Of a stretch of 64,000 nt of DNA, positions 54,403 to 63,500 are shown in pieces (position 1 is the stretch's first letter; every line of letters starts with the position of its first letter). The stretch is from Acidobacteriota bacterium (GTDB lineage: Bacteria > Acidobacteriota > Vicinamibacteria > Vicinamibacterales > UBA2999). The stretch is from assembly GCA_016871195.1 (NCBI GenBank), contig VFZN01000006.1, forward strand, positions 17,489 to 81,488. Reading direction: 5' to 3'. The notes under the pieces are model-generated. The model made no database searches, had not been told where the DNA came from, and worked only from the letters and a program-made list of their open reading frames with translations. A program made the translations under genes and the position numbers.

Positions 54403-55890
54403 ATGCGGGACGAAACGGAGCATATGAGCAACAGCCAAGGCAAGGGCGGCGAGGCGTTCGTCAAGGAGATTACGCCTCAGAGTGAGGACTTTTCCCGCTG
54501 GTATCTCGATGTCGTGCGGAAAGCCGAGCTGGCAGACTATTCGCCGGTCAAGGGCTGCATGGTGATCCGGCCCTACGGGTACGCTATCTGGGAGCAGATC
54601 CAGCGGCAGCTCGACGACCGATTCAAGGCCACCGGGCATGTGAATGCCTATTTTCCGCTGTTCATTCCCGAGAGTCTCCTGCTGAAGGAAGCCGAGCATG
54701 TCGAGGGGTTTGCGCCGCAGGTCGCTTGGGTGACCAAGGGTGGCATCGAAGACCTCGAGGAGAAACTGATTGTCCGGCCCACGTCCGAGACCATCATCGG
54801 CGTGATGTATCAGCGCTGGATTCAGTCGTGGCGCGATCTGCCCGTACTCATCAATCAGTGGGCGAATGTGGTGCGCTGGGAGAAGGTGACGCGTCCGTTC
54901 CTGCGGACGACCGAGTTCCTCTGGCAGGAAGGGCACACGGCCCATGAGACCGCCGAGGAGGCGCAGGACGAGACGCTGAAGATTCTGGCGCTCTACAAGG
55001 AGTTTGCTGAGTCGGTGCTGGCCATGCCGGTGGTCGACGGGCAGAAAAGCGAGAGCGAGAAGTTCGCCGGGGCGTCGCGCACTTATTCCATCGAAGCGCT
55101 GATGGGTGATGGCCGTGCGCTGCAGGCGGGCACCTCACACAACCTCGGGCAGAACTTCGCAAAGGCCTTCGAGATTCAGTTTCAGGGCCGTGACAAGACC
55201 GTGCAGCACGCATGGACGACATCGTGGGGCGTGTCCACGCGCCTGATTGGTGGCGTCATCATGACCCACGGTGACGACAGCGGTCTGATTTTGCCTCCGC
55301 GCGTAGCGCCCTGGCAGGTGGTGATTGTGCCGATTCCCAAGGGCAACTGGAAGGAGACTGTGCTGCCGACCTGCGAGGCGATCAGCGCGCAGCTCAGGAC
55401 CGTCGGCATCCGCGTCAAGCTGGATGCGGATGACAGCAACACGCCGGGGTGGAAGTTCTCGGAATACGAAATGCGTGGGGTGCCGCTGCGACTGGAAATC
55501 GGTCCGAAGGACATCGAAAAATCAACGGTGTTCGCGGCGCGTCGCGATACGAGGGTCAAGCAGGCGCTACCGATGGAAGGGCTGGCCGCCACGGTTCAGG
55601 CCCTGCTCGATGAGATTCAGGTGGCGCTGCTCGAACGCGCGCGTGCGTTCCGCGAGAGCCACACCTCGGCGACCACGAGCTACGACGAGTTCAAGGCGGT
55701 GATGGAGGGGCGCCCCGGGTTCGTGCAGGCCCCCTGGTGCGGTCGCGCATCATGCGAGGCCGAGGTCAAGACGGAGACGCAGGCCACGATTCGGAACATT
55801 CCGTTCGGGTTCGAGCAGCCACCGGGCGTTGGCTGTGTCCGTTGCGGCACGCCGGCGACGGTCACGGCGTGGTTTGCCAAGGCGTACTGA
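54403..55890 (+). CDS. proS: Prolyl-tRNA synthetase, short archaeal/eukaryote-like form
   Basis: A 495-residue class II synthetase. Motif 2 region RWEKVTRPFLRTTEFLWQEGHTAH and the ATP site are clear (in part), with RPTSETI before it. The long editing insertion of typical bacterial ProRS is missing, and the C-terminal domain has a cysteine cluster (CGRASCEAE, GCVRCG), both typical of the archaeal/eukaryote-like type. Start: ATG 54403, with ATG 54424 as a good alternative because GGAG (54417-54420) lies just ahead of it. TACACT (54378-54383) is a possible -10. Divergent from aroB. Confidence 0.93.
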   Translation: MRDETEHMSNSQGKGGEAFVKEITPQSEDFSRWYLDVVRKAELADYSPVKGCMVIRPYGYAIWEQIQRQLDDRFKATGHVNAYFPLFIPESLLLKEAEHVEGFAPQVAWVTKGGIEDLEEKLIVRPTSETIIGVMYQRWIQSWRDLPVLINQWANVVRWEKVTRPFLRTTEFLWQEGHTAHETAEEAQDETLKILALYKEFAESVLAMPVVDGQKSESEKFAGASRTYSIEALMGDGRALQAGTSHNLGQNFAKAFEIQFQGRDKTVQHAWTTSWGVSTRLIGGVIMTHGDDSGLILPPRVAPWQVVIVPIPKGNWKETVLPTCEAISAQLRTVGIRVKLDADDSNTPGWKFSEYEMRGVPLRLEIGPKDIEKSTVFAARRDTRVKQALPMEGLAATVQALLDEIQVALLERARAFRESHTSATTSYDEFKAVMEGRPGFVQAPWCGRASCEAEVKTETQATIRNIPFGFEQPPGVGCVRCGTPATVTAWFAKAY

Positions 55891-55931
55891 TATCGCGAAC
55901 CAGGGCGACTGAAGCGGGACGCATCACGACA

Positions 55932-55965
55932 ACGGGCCCGGTCATCATCCGATGACCGGGCCCGT
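55932..55965. terminator. Bidirectional intrinsic terminator between proS and the OmpA-family gene
   Basis: ACGGGCCCGGTCATC (55932-55946) and GATGACCGGGCCCGT (55951-55965) form a perfect 15-pair stem with loop ATCC. It lies between convergent genes and can serve both. A short T-stretch (CATTTCC) follows on the plus strand. Confidence 0.85.
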
Positions 55966-55992
55966 GTCATTTCCGAGGGGTGCGGGACTGTC

Positions 55993-57624
55993 TTACTGCA
56001 CCCGGACCGTCATGGCTGCGCGGCGGTTGAGGCGGCGCGTTTCTTCACGTCCGTTGTCGTGCTTGGGCCGCTCCTCACCGTAGCTGATGGTCTGCAGTCG
56101 GTCGGCGCTGACGCCGCGGTTGGTCAGATACTCGCGTACCGCCGTGGCACGGCGCTCGCCGAGCGCCAGGTTGTATTCGGTGGTGCCGATGTTGCAGGTG
56201 TGGCCCTCGACCATGATGCGCAGCGACGTATCTTCGGCGAGGGCCTTAATGGCCTCGTCAAGCACGCGTGTCGCTTCGACGCGCAGCGAGTAGCGGTCGA
56301 AGTCGAAGTGCACATCTTCGAAGGTGTATTCCTTCTTGGGCAGGGCCGTGACCTGAATCGTCACCGACGCCGTAGCGTTGCCGCCCTTGCCGTCGCTGAC
56401 CGTCACCGTCACCGGTAGCGAGCCGGGTTGCCCAGGCGCGGTGAACCCGGTCTGGCGGTCTGACGCATTGGCCAGAGCACCGGTCGGAGCCGACCACTTG
56501 TAAGTGAGCGTGTCGCCATCGGGGTCGGAGCCATCAGCCATCAGCAACACGCGCCCGCCTACCAGCACCGAGCACGGGTTGCACTTGGCGGTGACCGTTG
56601 GCGGACGGTTGACGGGTGGAGCCGGCGGCGGGGGCGGGGGAGGGGGCGGGGGCGGCGCCACGTACACGTTCACGCCTGGGTGGTAGCCCAGTCTCACCTG
56701 AAGGCCGATTTTGTCGCCGAAGTTGCTGTCGTAGCCGTTCACGCTGCCGCGCTGCGTTGTCGTAATGGCATAGCTGAGGCCCGTCCCGAAGTAGAACCCG
56801 TTCGAGGCGGTGTACTGCGAGCCGATGAACACGTCAAACGGCTGCTTGACGTTCCACGATGCTGCCGGACCTCCGTAGCTCGAGACGAAGGCACCGCGGT
56901 AGTTGATGGCGTTATTGAAGTAGAACTCGCCGTTGGCCTCCGTGAACAGCTTGAGCTGCCCGCGGCTGGGCCAGCCGAGGCCGACGCCGTAGCGGAGGCT
57001 GTGACTGAGGTCGTAGTCGGCAGGGGAGGTGCGGAAGCGCACGCCGGTATAGCCTGCCAGTTCGGCGCGGCCCATCTCACGGCTCAGAACGGCATCCACC
57101 ATGTAGTCGGGGCGACCCGTCCCGAGGCCCAGGTCGCGGCTGGCCGAGGGCACCTTCACCGAGCCGCGCAGCGCGACCGCGACGCCGCCGGCAGCCGTGG
57201 CCTGCGTCCGCAGATTGAGCTTGCCTCCGACCGTGACGTCCCCGAATCCCTGCTCCCACCCGCTGCGGATGGGATAGTCCATGGGCTGGTTCCCGCTGAG
57301 AATCGGGCGGCGGTCGGCGTCGATGCGGCGGAAGGCGGCAACCGCCCCGAACATTTCGAGGCGATCGGTTACGCCAAACGCAAAGCTGCCTGAAAAGTCA
57401 GCGATGTCTGTGAAGCCTTCCGAACGGTCGAAGTTGATGCGCCCGGCAGAGCCGGCGACCTTGCCCTTCGGGAGCGTTTCGCCGGTGGGCACAAACCACA
57501 GGCCTGTATCGCCCATCACGGTGCTGGTGGCCGGACGGGTCTGCCCGGAGGACTGCGCCCACGCCGGCACCACTGTCAGCAGCGACAGCACGGCTCCGGC
57601 CACGATTCGGCTGTAGATCTTCAT
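55993..57624 (-). CDS. OmpA-family outer-membrane protein with PKD-like and peptidoglycan-binding domains
   Basis: A 543-residue protein. Signal peptide at residues 1-24 (ending AWAQ), then a beta-rich region of about 290 residues, likely a barrel. A run of 11 prolines and a Pro-rich linker follow, then a PKD/cadherin-like Ig domain (SDPDGDTLTYKWSAP, TVTVSDGKGG). The C-terminal OmpA domain (VHFDFDRYSLR, VEGHTCNIGTTEYNLALGERRA in part) binds peptidoglycan. It probably tethers the outer membrane to the wall. A strong promoter lies immediately before the ATG. Confidence 0.88.
   Translation of the reverse strand: MKIYSRIVAGAVLSLLTVVPAWAQSSGQTRPATSTVMGDTGLWFVPTGETLPKGKVAGSAGRINFDRSEGFTDIADFSGSFAFGVTDRLEMFGAVAAFRRIDADRRPILSGNQPMDYPIRSGWEQGFGDVTVGGKLNLRTQATAAGGVAVALRGSVKVPSASRDLGLGTGRPDYMVDAVLSREMGRAELAGYTGVRFRTSPADYDLSHSLRYGVGLGWPSRGQLKLFTEANGEFYFNNAINYRGAFVSSYGGPAASWNVKQPFDVFIGSQYTASNGFYFGTGLSYAITTTQRGSVNGYDSNFGDKIGLQVRLGYHPGVNVYVAPPPPPPPPPPPAPPVNRPPTVTAKCNPCSVLVGGRVLLMADGSDPDGDTLTYKWSAPTGALANASDRQTGFTAPGQPGSLPVTVTVSDGKGGNATASVTIQVTALPKKEYTFEDVHFDFDRYSLRVEATRVLDEAIKALAEDTSLRIMVEGHTCNIGTTEYNLALGERRATAVREYLTNRGVSADRLQTISYGEERPKHDNGREETRRLNRRAAMTVRVQ
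56622..56659 (-). repeat. Proline-codon run in the OmpA-family gene
   Basis: Eleven consecutive CCN codons on the minus strand, seen as G-rich sequence on the plus strand. It encodes the hinge between barrel and periplasmic domains. Mixed codons suggest it is kept at protein level, though such tracts can slip and often need EF-P for translation. Confidence 0.75.
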
Positions 57625-57631
57625 AGCAATT

Positions 57632-57661
57632 ATGATATTCGCGCCTCCGAGCGCAAGTCAA
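57632..57661 (-). promoter_or_regulatory. Promoter of the OmpA-family gene, leaderless arrangement
   Basis: On the minus strand: TTGACT (57661-57656), an 18-base spacer, TATCAT (57637-57632), then seven bases to the ATG at 57624. Both elements match the sigma70 consensus in five of six positions. Transcription would begin at or next to the start codon. Confidence 0.7.
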
Positions 57662-57676
57662 CGCAACGCTGCGTGT

Positions 57677-58519
57677 TCAGTCCGTGACGCTGCCGTCGTC
57701 ACGTTCGCGTTTACCGAATAGCCACGCCACCAGCACGCCGATCATGTAGAGCACCATCATCGGGACGGCCACAAGTGCCTGATTGACCGGGCTGCCATCG
57801 GGGGTGATGACCGCGGCGACGATGAAGATGCCGAGCACCGCGTATTTGATGTTCCTCAGAAGGAACCTGGCGGTGACCAGTCCCAGGCGGGCGAGCACGA
57901 ACATCAGCATGGGCATCTGGAACACCAGACCCATGCCGAGCAGGAGTTTGACATACAGGCCGAACACAGGATCGACCCGGGGCGTGAAAATCATGTACTC
58001 GTTGCTGAAGCCTGCGAAGAAGCGCCAAGCTGCGGGGAACAATATGTGGTGTCCGAACGCTGCCCCCGCGACAAACAGGGCCGACGAGACCAGCACGAAG
58101 GGAATCGCCAGGCGCTTTTCCTTGACGTAGAGCCCTGGCGCGATGAACAGCCACACCTGCAGCATGATGTAGGGAGATGCCAGCAGGACGCCGGCCAGCG
58201 CCGAGATCTTCACCCAAAGGAAAAATCCTTCGCCCGGTTCGGTGTAGATGAACTTGCGCTCGGGCAGGTCGGCGGTCAGCCGTTCGTAGACGAAGGCCTG
58301 GATGCGGGTACTGAAGATGCTGGCCACCACGAAGCCCGAGAGCAGCGCAATGACCGCGTGGCTGATGCGCTTGCGCAGTTCGTCGAGGTGCTCGAGAAAC
58401 GTCATCCGTCCGTCGAGCGGGTCGTCGTCCGCGGGGCCGTCAGGGCCGTCGGTGTCGAGGGTCGGGTCGTCGGGAAGCGGAGTCGGGACGTCCCGGGATG
58501 GGAGCGGGGCCAGCGCCAT
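57677..58519 (-). CDS. tatC: Twin-arginine translocase subunit TatC
   Basis: A 280-residue membrane protein. After an acidic, Pro-rich extension of about 38 residues comes the TatC core: MTFLEHLDELRKRI, six helices, and SPYIMLQVW and FALARLGLVT-like FVLARLGLV. TatC recognises twin-arginine signals. It lies nine bases after tatA on the same strand. The N-terminal acidic extension is longer than in most TatC. Confidence 0.94.
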   Translation of the reverse strand: MALAPLPSRDVPTPLPDDPTLDTDGPDGPADDDPLDGRMTFLEHLDELRKRISHAVIALLSGFVVASIFSTRIQAFVYERLTADLPERKFIYTEPGEGFFLWVKISALAGVLLASPYIMLQVWLFIAPGLYVKEKRLAIPFVLVSSALFVAGAAFGHHILFPAAWRFFAGFSNEYMIFTPRVDPVFGLYVKLLLGMGLVFQMPMLMFVLARLGLVTARFLLRNIKYAVLGIFIVAAVITPDGSPVNQALVAVPMMVLYMIGVLVAWLFGKRERDDGSVTD

Positions 58520-58528
58520 ACGGCGGAA

Positions 58529-58798
58529 CTACCGCGGCACCGTGTCGCCTGGGGCCGTCGATTCAGTCGCGGGTGCAGGGGGGGGCGGGTCGGCGACCGG
58601 GGCGGCGGCCACCTTCTGCTGTTCTTCCACCCGGATTTCCTGTTCGAGCGTGTGCTGCAGCTCGTTCGAGGCCTTCTTGAATTCGTTGATGCTCTTGCCG
58701 AGCGACTTACCCAGCTCGGGCAGCTTGCGCGGCCCGAAGACGATCAGGGCAATCACGAAGATGATGACCAGTTCGGTGACGCCGATGGAACCAAACAT
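58529..58798 (-). CDS. tatA: Sec-independent translocase subunit TatA/TatB
   Basis: An 89-residue protein. MFGSIGVTELVIIFVIALIVFGPRKLPELG is the TatA/B helix and hinge (in part), followed by an amphipathic helix with KSLGKSINEFKKA and a Pro/Ala tail. GGAG lies upstream of the ATG at 58798. The frame extends further upstream to 59149 only as antisense of the protease gene. TatA and TatB are hard to separate here; as the sole small Tat protein it may do both. Confidence 0.92.
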   Translation of the reverse strand: MFGSIGVTELVIIFVIALIVFGPRKLPELGKSLGKSINEFKKASNELQHTLEQEIRVEEQQKVAAAPVADPPPPAPATESTAPGDTVPR

Positions 58799-58886
58799 GA
58801 GAGCTACTCCAGAACTAGGTGAGTGAACGCCGCGCCCGCCGACGACCTTGTCCCTTCGGGAGTATACCCCAGCTGCCCGGAACTCC

Positions 58887-58915
58887 TTGCCGGGGGGCGG
58901 GTTATTCGCTAGCAT
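58887..58915 (+). promoter_or_regulatory. Promoter of the C-terminal processing protease gene, leaderless arrangement
   Basis: TTGCCG (58887-58892), 17-base spacer, TAGCAT (58910-58915), then six bases to the ATG at 58922. Ideal spacing with the expected transcription start at the ATG itself. Confidence 0.65.
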
Positions 58916-58921
58916 CGCCGT

Positions 58922-60538
58922 ATGCGTGTGCAGCCGGGTCTTGCCGTGATGCTGTCTCTCGCCGCGTCCGCGGTGGTGGGGGGATGGCTGGGTCCCCGTG
59001 TCGCGACGGCACAGGATCCCGTGGCCGACCGATACCGCGTCTACACCGCCGCGCTGGCCGCCATCGAACGGCAGTATGTCGAGCCGGTTGAGTCCGATGA
59101 GCTGGTCTACGGCTCGATCAACGGGATGCTGCAGACGCTCGATCCGCATTCAAATTTCATGGACCCGCGCAGCTACAAGCAGATGCGCGAACGGCAGGAA
59201 GGCCGCTATTTCGGCCTCGGCATCACCATCCAGGCCGTGCCGGACGGCATCACGGCCGTCCGGGTGTTCGAAGGGTCGCCGGCGTATGCCAAGGGGATCC
59301 GTCGCGGCGACGTGATTGCCGAGATCGAGGGCCAGTCGACCAAGGGCTGGACATCCGATGATGCCGTGGGAAAACTGCGCGGGCCCAAGGGCACATTCGT
59401 GAACATCGGCATCAGGCGCAAGGGGCTTGACGCGCTGATACCCATGGCCGTCATGCGCGATCAGGTCAGCATCCCCAGTCTGTCAGCGGTCTTCATGATT
59501 GACGACCAGACCGGCTATGTCGGCATCACCGATTTCGCCGAACGTACCGACGAGGATCTGGGGTCGGCTCTCGAGTCGCTGACCCGTAAGGGCATGAAGC
59601 GGCTGGTGCTCGACCTGCGCGGCAACCCCGGCGGCCAGCTCGATCAGGCCATCCGTATCTCGAACCGGTTCCTGCCGAAGGGGTCGATGGTGGTGTATAC
59701 CCGGGGCCGCGTGGCCAATTCCGACGAGGACTACCGCGCCACCGACGAGCCTGGCTACGCGACGCTGCCGATGATCACGCTGGTCAACCGGTCGAGTGCG
59801 AGCGCATCCGAGATTGTCTCGGGCGCCCTGCAGGATCATGACCGAGCCCTGGTCATCGGCGAGACGACGTTCGGCAAGGCCCTCGTGCAGTCGGTTTTCC
59901 GCGTCAGTGGTGGCGCAGGCCTCGCCCTGACGACGGCCCGTTACTACACGCCCAGCGGCCGCCTCATCCAGCGCCCCTGGGATGGCACGTTCGACGAGTA
60001 CCTGACCTACACCATGAAGAACCAGTCCGAGCGGGCCAAGTCGGCCGACCAGCTCAAGTACACCGCGAGTGGCCGCAAGGTGTATTCTGGTGGCGGCGTC
60101 GATCCCGACGAACGCTTTGAAGGCCCGACCGAGGGCTTCAATCCAACGCGCTTCGGGCGGTCGCTGTTCAACCGGGGGTTGTTTGCGTCCTTCGCCGAAC
60201 CATATTTCTACGACAACGACACCAGGCCAGGCAGCAAATCGTCGTCGTTCAGGTACGTGAAACGCGGCTTTGACGTCGATGAGGCGATGGTGGCGGCGTT
60301 CAGGGCCTTCGTGGTCAGCCGCAACACCGTGATTGACGAAGAGGCCTGGTCGAAGGACCTCCCGTTCATCCGCACGATGATCCGCTTCGAAATTGACCAG
60401 GCGGTGTTCGATATCGCCACGGCGCGCCAGCGCCTGATTCAGGCCGACCCCCAGGCAGGCTATGCCCTCAGCCGATTCGGTGAAGCCGAACGGCTGCTGG
60501 CGCAGACGAAGAGCCGCAGCGGGCGCATCGGTCACTAG
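58922..60538 (+). CDS. ctpA: C-terminal processing peptidase, S41 family
   Basis: A 538-residue exported serine protease. Signal peptide about residues 1-31, an N-terminal helical region, a PDZ domain about 93-170 (FGLGITIQAVPDGI, SPAYAKGIRRGDVI), then the S41 core: GITDF, DLRGNPGG, catalytic S294 in SASASE and K319 in FGKALVQ, 25 residues apart. The C-terminal 150 residues are longer than in minimal members and contain no recognised domain. It trims C-termini of envelope proteins. It is divergent from tatA. Confidence 0.92.
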   Translation: MRVQPGLAVMLSLAASAVVGGWLGPRVATAQDPVADRYRVYTAALAAIERQYVEPVESDELVYGSINGMLQTLDPHSNFMDPRSYKQMRERQEGRYFGLGITIQAVPDGITAVRVFEGSPAYAKGIRRGDVIAEIEGQSTKGWTSDDAVGKLRGPKGTFVNIGIRRKGLDALIPMAVMRDQVSIPSLSAVFMIDDQTGYVGITDFAERTDEDLGSALESLTRKGMKRLVLDLRGNPGGQLDQAIRISNRFLPKGSMVVYTRGRVANSDEDYRATDEPGYATLPMITLVNRSSASASEIVSGALQDHDRALVIGETTFGKALVQSVFRVSGGAGLALTTARYYTPSGRLIQRPWDGTFDEYLTYTMKNQSERAKSADQLKYTASGRKVYSGGGVDPDERFEGPTEGFNPTRFGRSLFNRGLFASFAEPYFYDNDTRPGSKSSSFRYVKRGFDVDEAMVAAFRAFVVSRNTVIDEEAWSKDLPFIRTMIRFEIDQAVFDIATARQRLIQADPQAGYALSRFGEAERLLAQTKSRSGRIGH

Positions 60539-60569
60539 CTTCCGACATTTTTCCCGGTCCCGGTTCCGC

Positions 60570-63500
60570 ATGCGTCTTGAACGTCTCGAGATCTCTGGTT
60601 TCAAATCGTTTTCCGATCGAGCAGAACTGTCCTTCGATCAGGGGGTCACGGCCATCGTGGGTCCGAACGGCTGCGGCAAGAGCAATGTCGCCGATGCCCT
60701 GACGTGGGTGCTGGGCGAGCAGAGCGCCAAGAGCCTACGCGGCGAGACCATGGAAGACGTCATCTTCAACGGCTCCGATGCGCGCAAGCCCACCGGCGCC
60801 GCCGAGGTGCGCCTGCGCCTGACCGGTGTCGTGGTGCCGCCGTCCCTCGACAAGGAACTCGGCTACGAGCCGTACCTGTCGACGGCCCCCGGAGGAGCCA
60901 ACGGCATGACGCTGGCACCGGAGATGACACGTGACGTCGAGGTGACGCGCCGCCTGTTCCGTTCAGGCGAAAGCGAATACCTCATTGACGGACAGCAGTG
61001 CCGGCTCAGGGACATCCACGAACTGCTGATGGATACGGGCCTCGGCGCCAAGGCCTACGCCATCATCGAGCAGGGCAAAATCGGCATGATCCTGAGCTCG
61101 CGGCCGACGGATCGGCGGCAGCTCATTGAAGAAGCGGCAGGGATCACGAAGTACAAGGCCCGGCGTCGTGCGGCCGAGCTCAAACTTGATGCGGCCCAAC
61201 AGAACCTCACCCGCCTCGACGACATCGTCTACGAAGTGGACAAGCAGAAAGGGGCCCTGAAGCGCCAGGCGGCCCGCGCCCGTCGCTACACCCGGCTGCG
61301 TGACGAGATGCGTCGGTGGGAGAAGGTGCTGTTCGCCCGCCGTTCGCGCTCGCTGTCGGAGGCCATTGAGGCCGCGCGCGCACGACTGTTGGACGTGCGC
61401 GAACAGGAGGCCGCCGCCGCCGCCCGCCTCGCCGAGGTTGACGCCACGCTGGCCGCACTGCGCATCGCGCAGGCCGAGGCTGACGGTGTGGCCGGGCGCC
61501 TGCGTGACGTGGCGCATAACCAGGAACTCGACATCAACCGGCGCCAGCAACAGATTGCCCTCGACCGCCAGCAGGCCACGATGCTCCAGGGGCGTGCGGA
61601 CGAGCTGGAGGCCGAGCGGCAGCAACTGGAAGCCCGCCGCGAGCCAGAGCGCCTGGCACTGGACGAGCGCCGGCGTGCCGTCGACCAGGCGGCACTCCGC
61701 CGTCGCGATGCCGCCGCCACCGCACAGGAGGCAGCGGAGGCCCACGCCCGAGCACAGCAGTCGATTGAGGCGGCCGAGCAGGACGTGGAACGCGCCCGCG
61801 CCGAGGTGTATGCCGTCGTCAACACCGTGACCGCCCTGACGGCCACGGTGCAGTCGGCTACCGCCCAGCGAGAGCGTGCCGTCGCCGAAGACCAGCGCCT
61901 GACCCTTGAGCAGGGTGAACTGACGGCGGAATTCGACCGTGCGCAGTCAGACCGTGCCACGGCGCGCGAGCAGCTGACGCGAGCGCAGGACGCCCTCGAC
62001 GCGGCGCGACTGGAATGCACGCGGTGTGAGGAAATCCTCGCCCAGACCCGCATGGCATTCGAGCAGCACACCCGTGACGTGCGCGCCGGTGAGCAGCAGT
62101 TGGCCGGGCTCTCGGCCCGCCTGCGGTCGCTCGAGGAACTGGACGCGCATCGTGCAGGCTTCGGTGATGCCGCGCGGCTCGTGCTCTCATCCGCAGCCGA
62201 GGGCATCGGCGCCCGCGGCGCGCTGGCAGACTTTGTCGAGGTGGACTCGCGCTATGAGCGCGCCGTCGAGGCCTGCCTCGGCGACCTGCTGCAGTATGTG
62301 GTGGTTGATACGCTCGCCCAGGTGACTGCCGGCCTGCAGCTGGTGCGCACCGAAGACGCCGGGCGATGCGGCTTCATCGTGGCTGGTGATGACGATGCCG
62401 CGACCAGTGCGGCGTCATCCCCTGTGCTTCCCGCCGGAGTGGTGCGGCTCAGCGAGGTGGTACGGATTCACGGTGCGTTTGTGGCGACGATTCGACGCGT
62501 GCTTGGCGACGTGTGTGTTGCCGACACCTTTGAGGCGGCGGCTGCCGCGGCTCGCGCTCTCGGTACTACCGTGGCCACGCTCGACGGTGACGTCTTCCGG
62601 GGGTGCTACCAGGTCAGCGGCGGAGCCAAGGCCGAGTCGCGTGGCATCCTCGCAACCAAGCGCGAAATCAAGGAGCTGCGCGAACGAATCGCCGAGGAGC
62701 GTGCCGTACTGGCGCGGCTGGCCGACGAGTCAGTGCACTTCGAACAGGTCATGGCCGAAGCCACGGCTGGCGTCCAGCGACTCGGCGCAGAGATGCACCG
62801 GCAGGAAAAAGCCATGGTCGCCGCCGAGGGGCAGGAGAGCCGGGCGGCTCAGGACGGCCTGCGCGTGTCACAGCGCCGGGAACTTGTCGACGGAGACATC
62901 CGGCGTCTGCGCGACGAAATCGCGGCGCTCGATCTGCGTCAGGCAGAGGCCCGCGCGTCGGTCACCAGGCTCGACGCCGACAAGCGCGTCGCCGACGAGC
63001 TCTTCAGCGAGCAGGTGCTGCGCCTGACCGGAGCGCGCGAGCGGGCAGAGCAGTGCAGCCAGCGCGTGGCCGAGGTGCGTGCAGACCTAGCGGCGGTGAC
63101 TGAGCGGGTGTCGGCACTCGAACAGGAAGTGGTCCGCATGGAGATGGCGGCGGCCGAGCTCGAGCGACGCCTGGCCGCCTGTCAGCGCGACATCGCGCTC
63201 ATGGGCGAGCAGCGCGAGCGCCTGGTCGACGGCGTCGGCGACCACGAGCGGCAGCTCGATGAGGATGTGCGCCTGCTTGACTCGCTGCGCGAACAGGTGC
63301 GTGAGGCTGACGACAGGGCAGGTGAACTGCGCACGTCGGTCGAGATGCAGGACCAGATCATTCGTGATGCCCGCCGGGCCCTCGATGCCATACGCGCCCT
63401 GGCGTCAGAGCTCGAAGTCAGCCGTGCCACGTCCGAGGCCGAGCTCACACATCTGGCGCAGCAGGTCTACGATGCAGTCGGTGTCACCCTGCAGGAAGTG

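Noticed and set aside
54331..54945. Upstream extension of the aroB frame
   Set aside because: It runs antisense through proS; AroB is already full length from 54330.
58799..59149. Upstream extension of the tatA frame
   Set aside because: It runs antisense through the signal-peptide region of the protease gene; TatA begins at its conserved helix at 58798.
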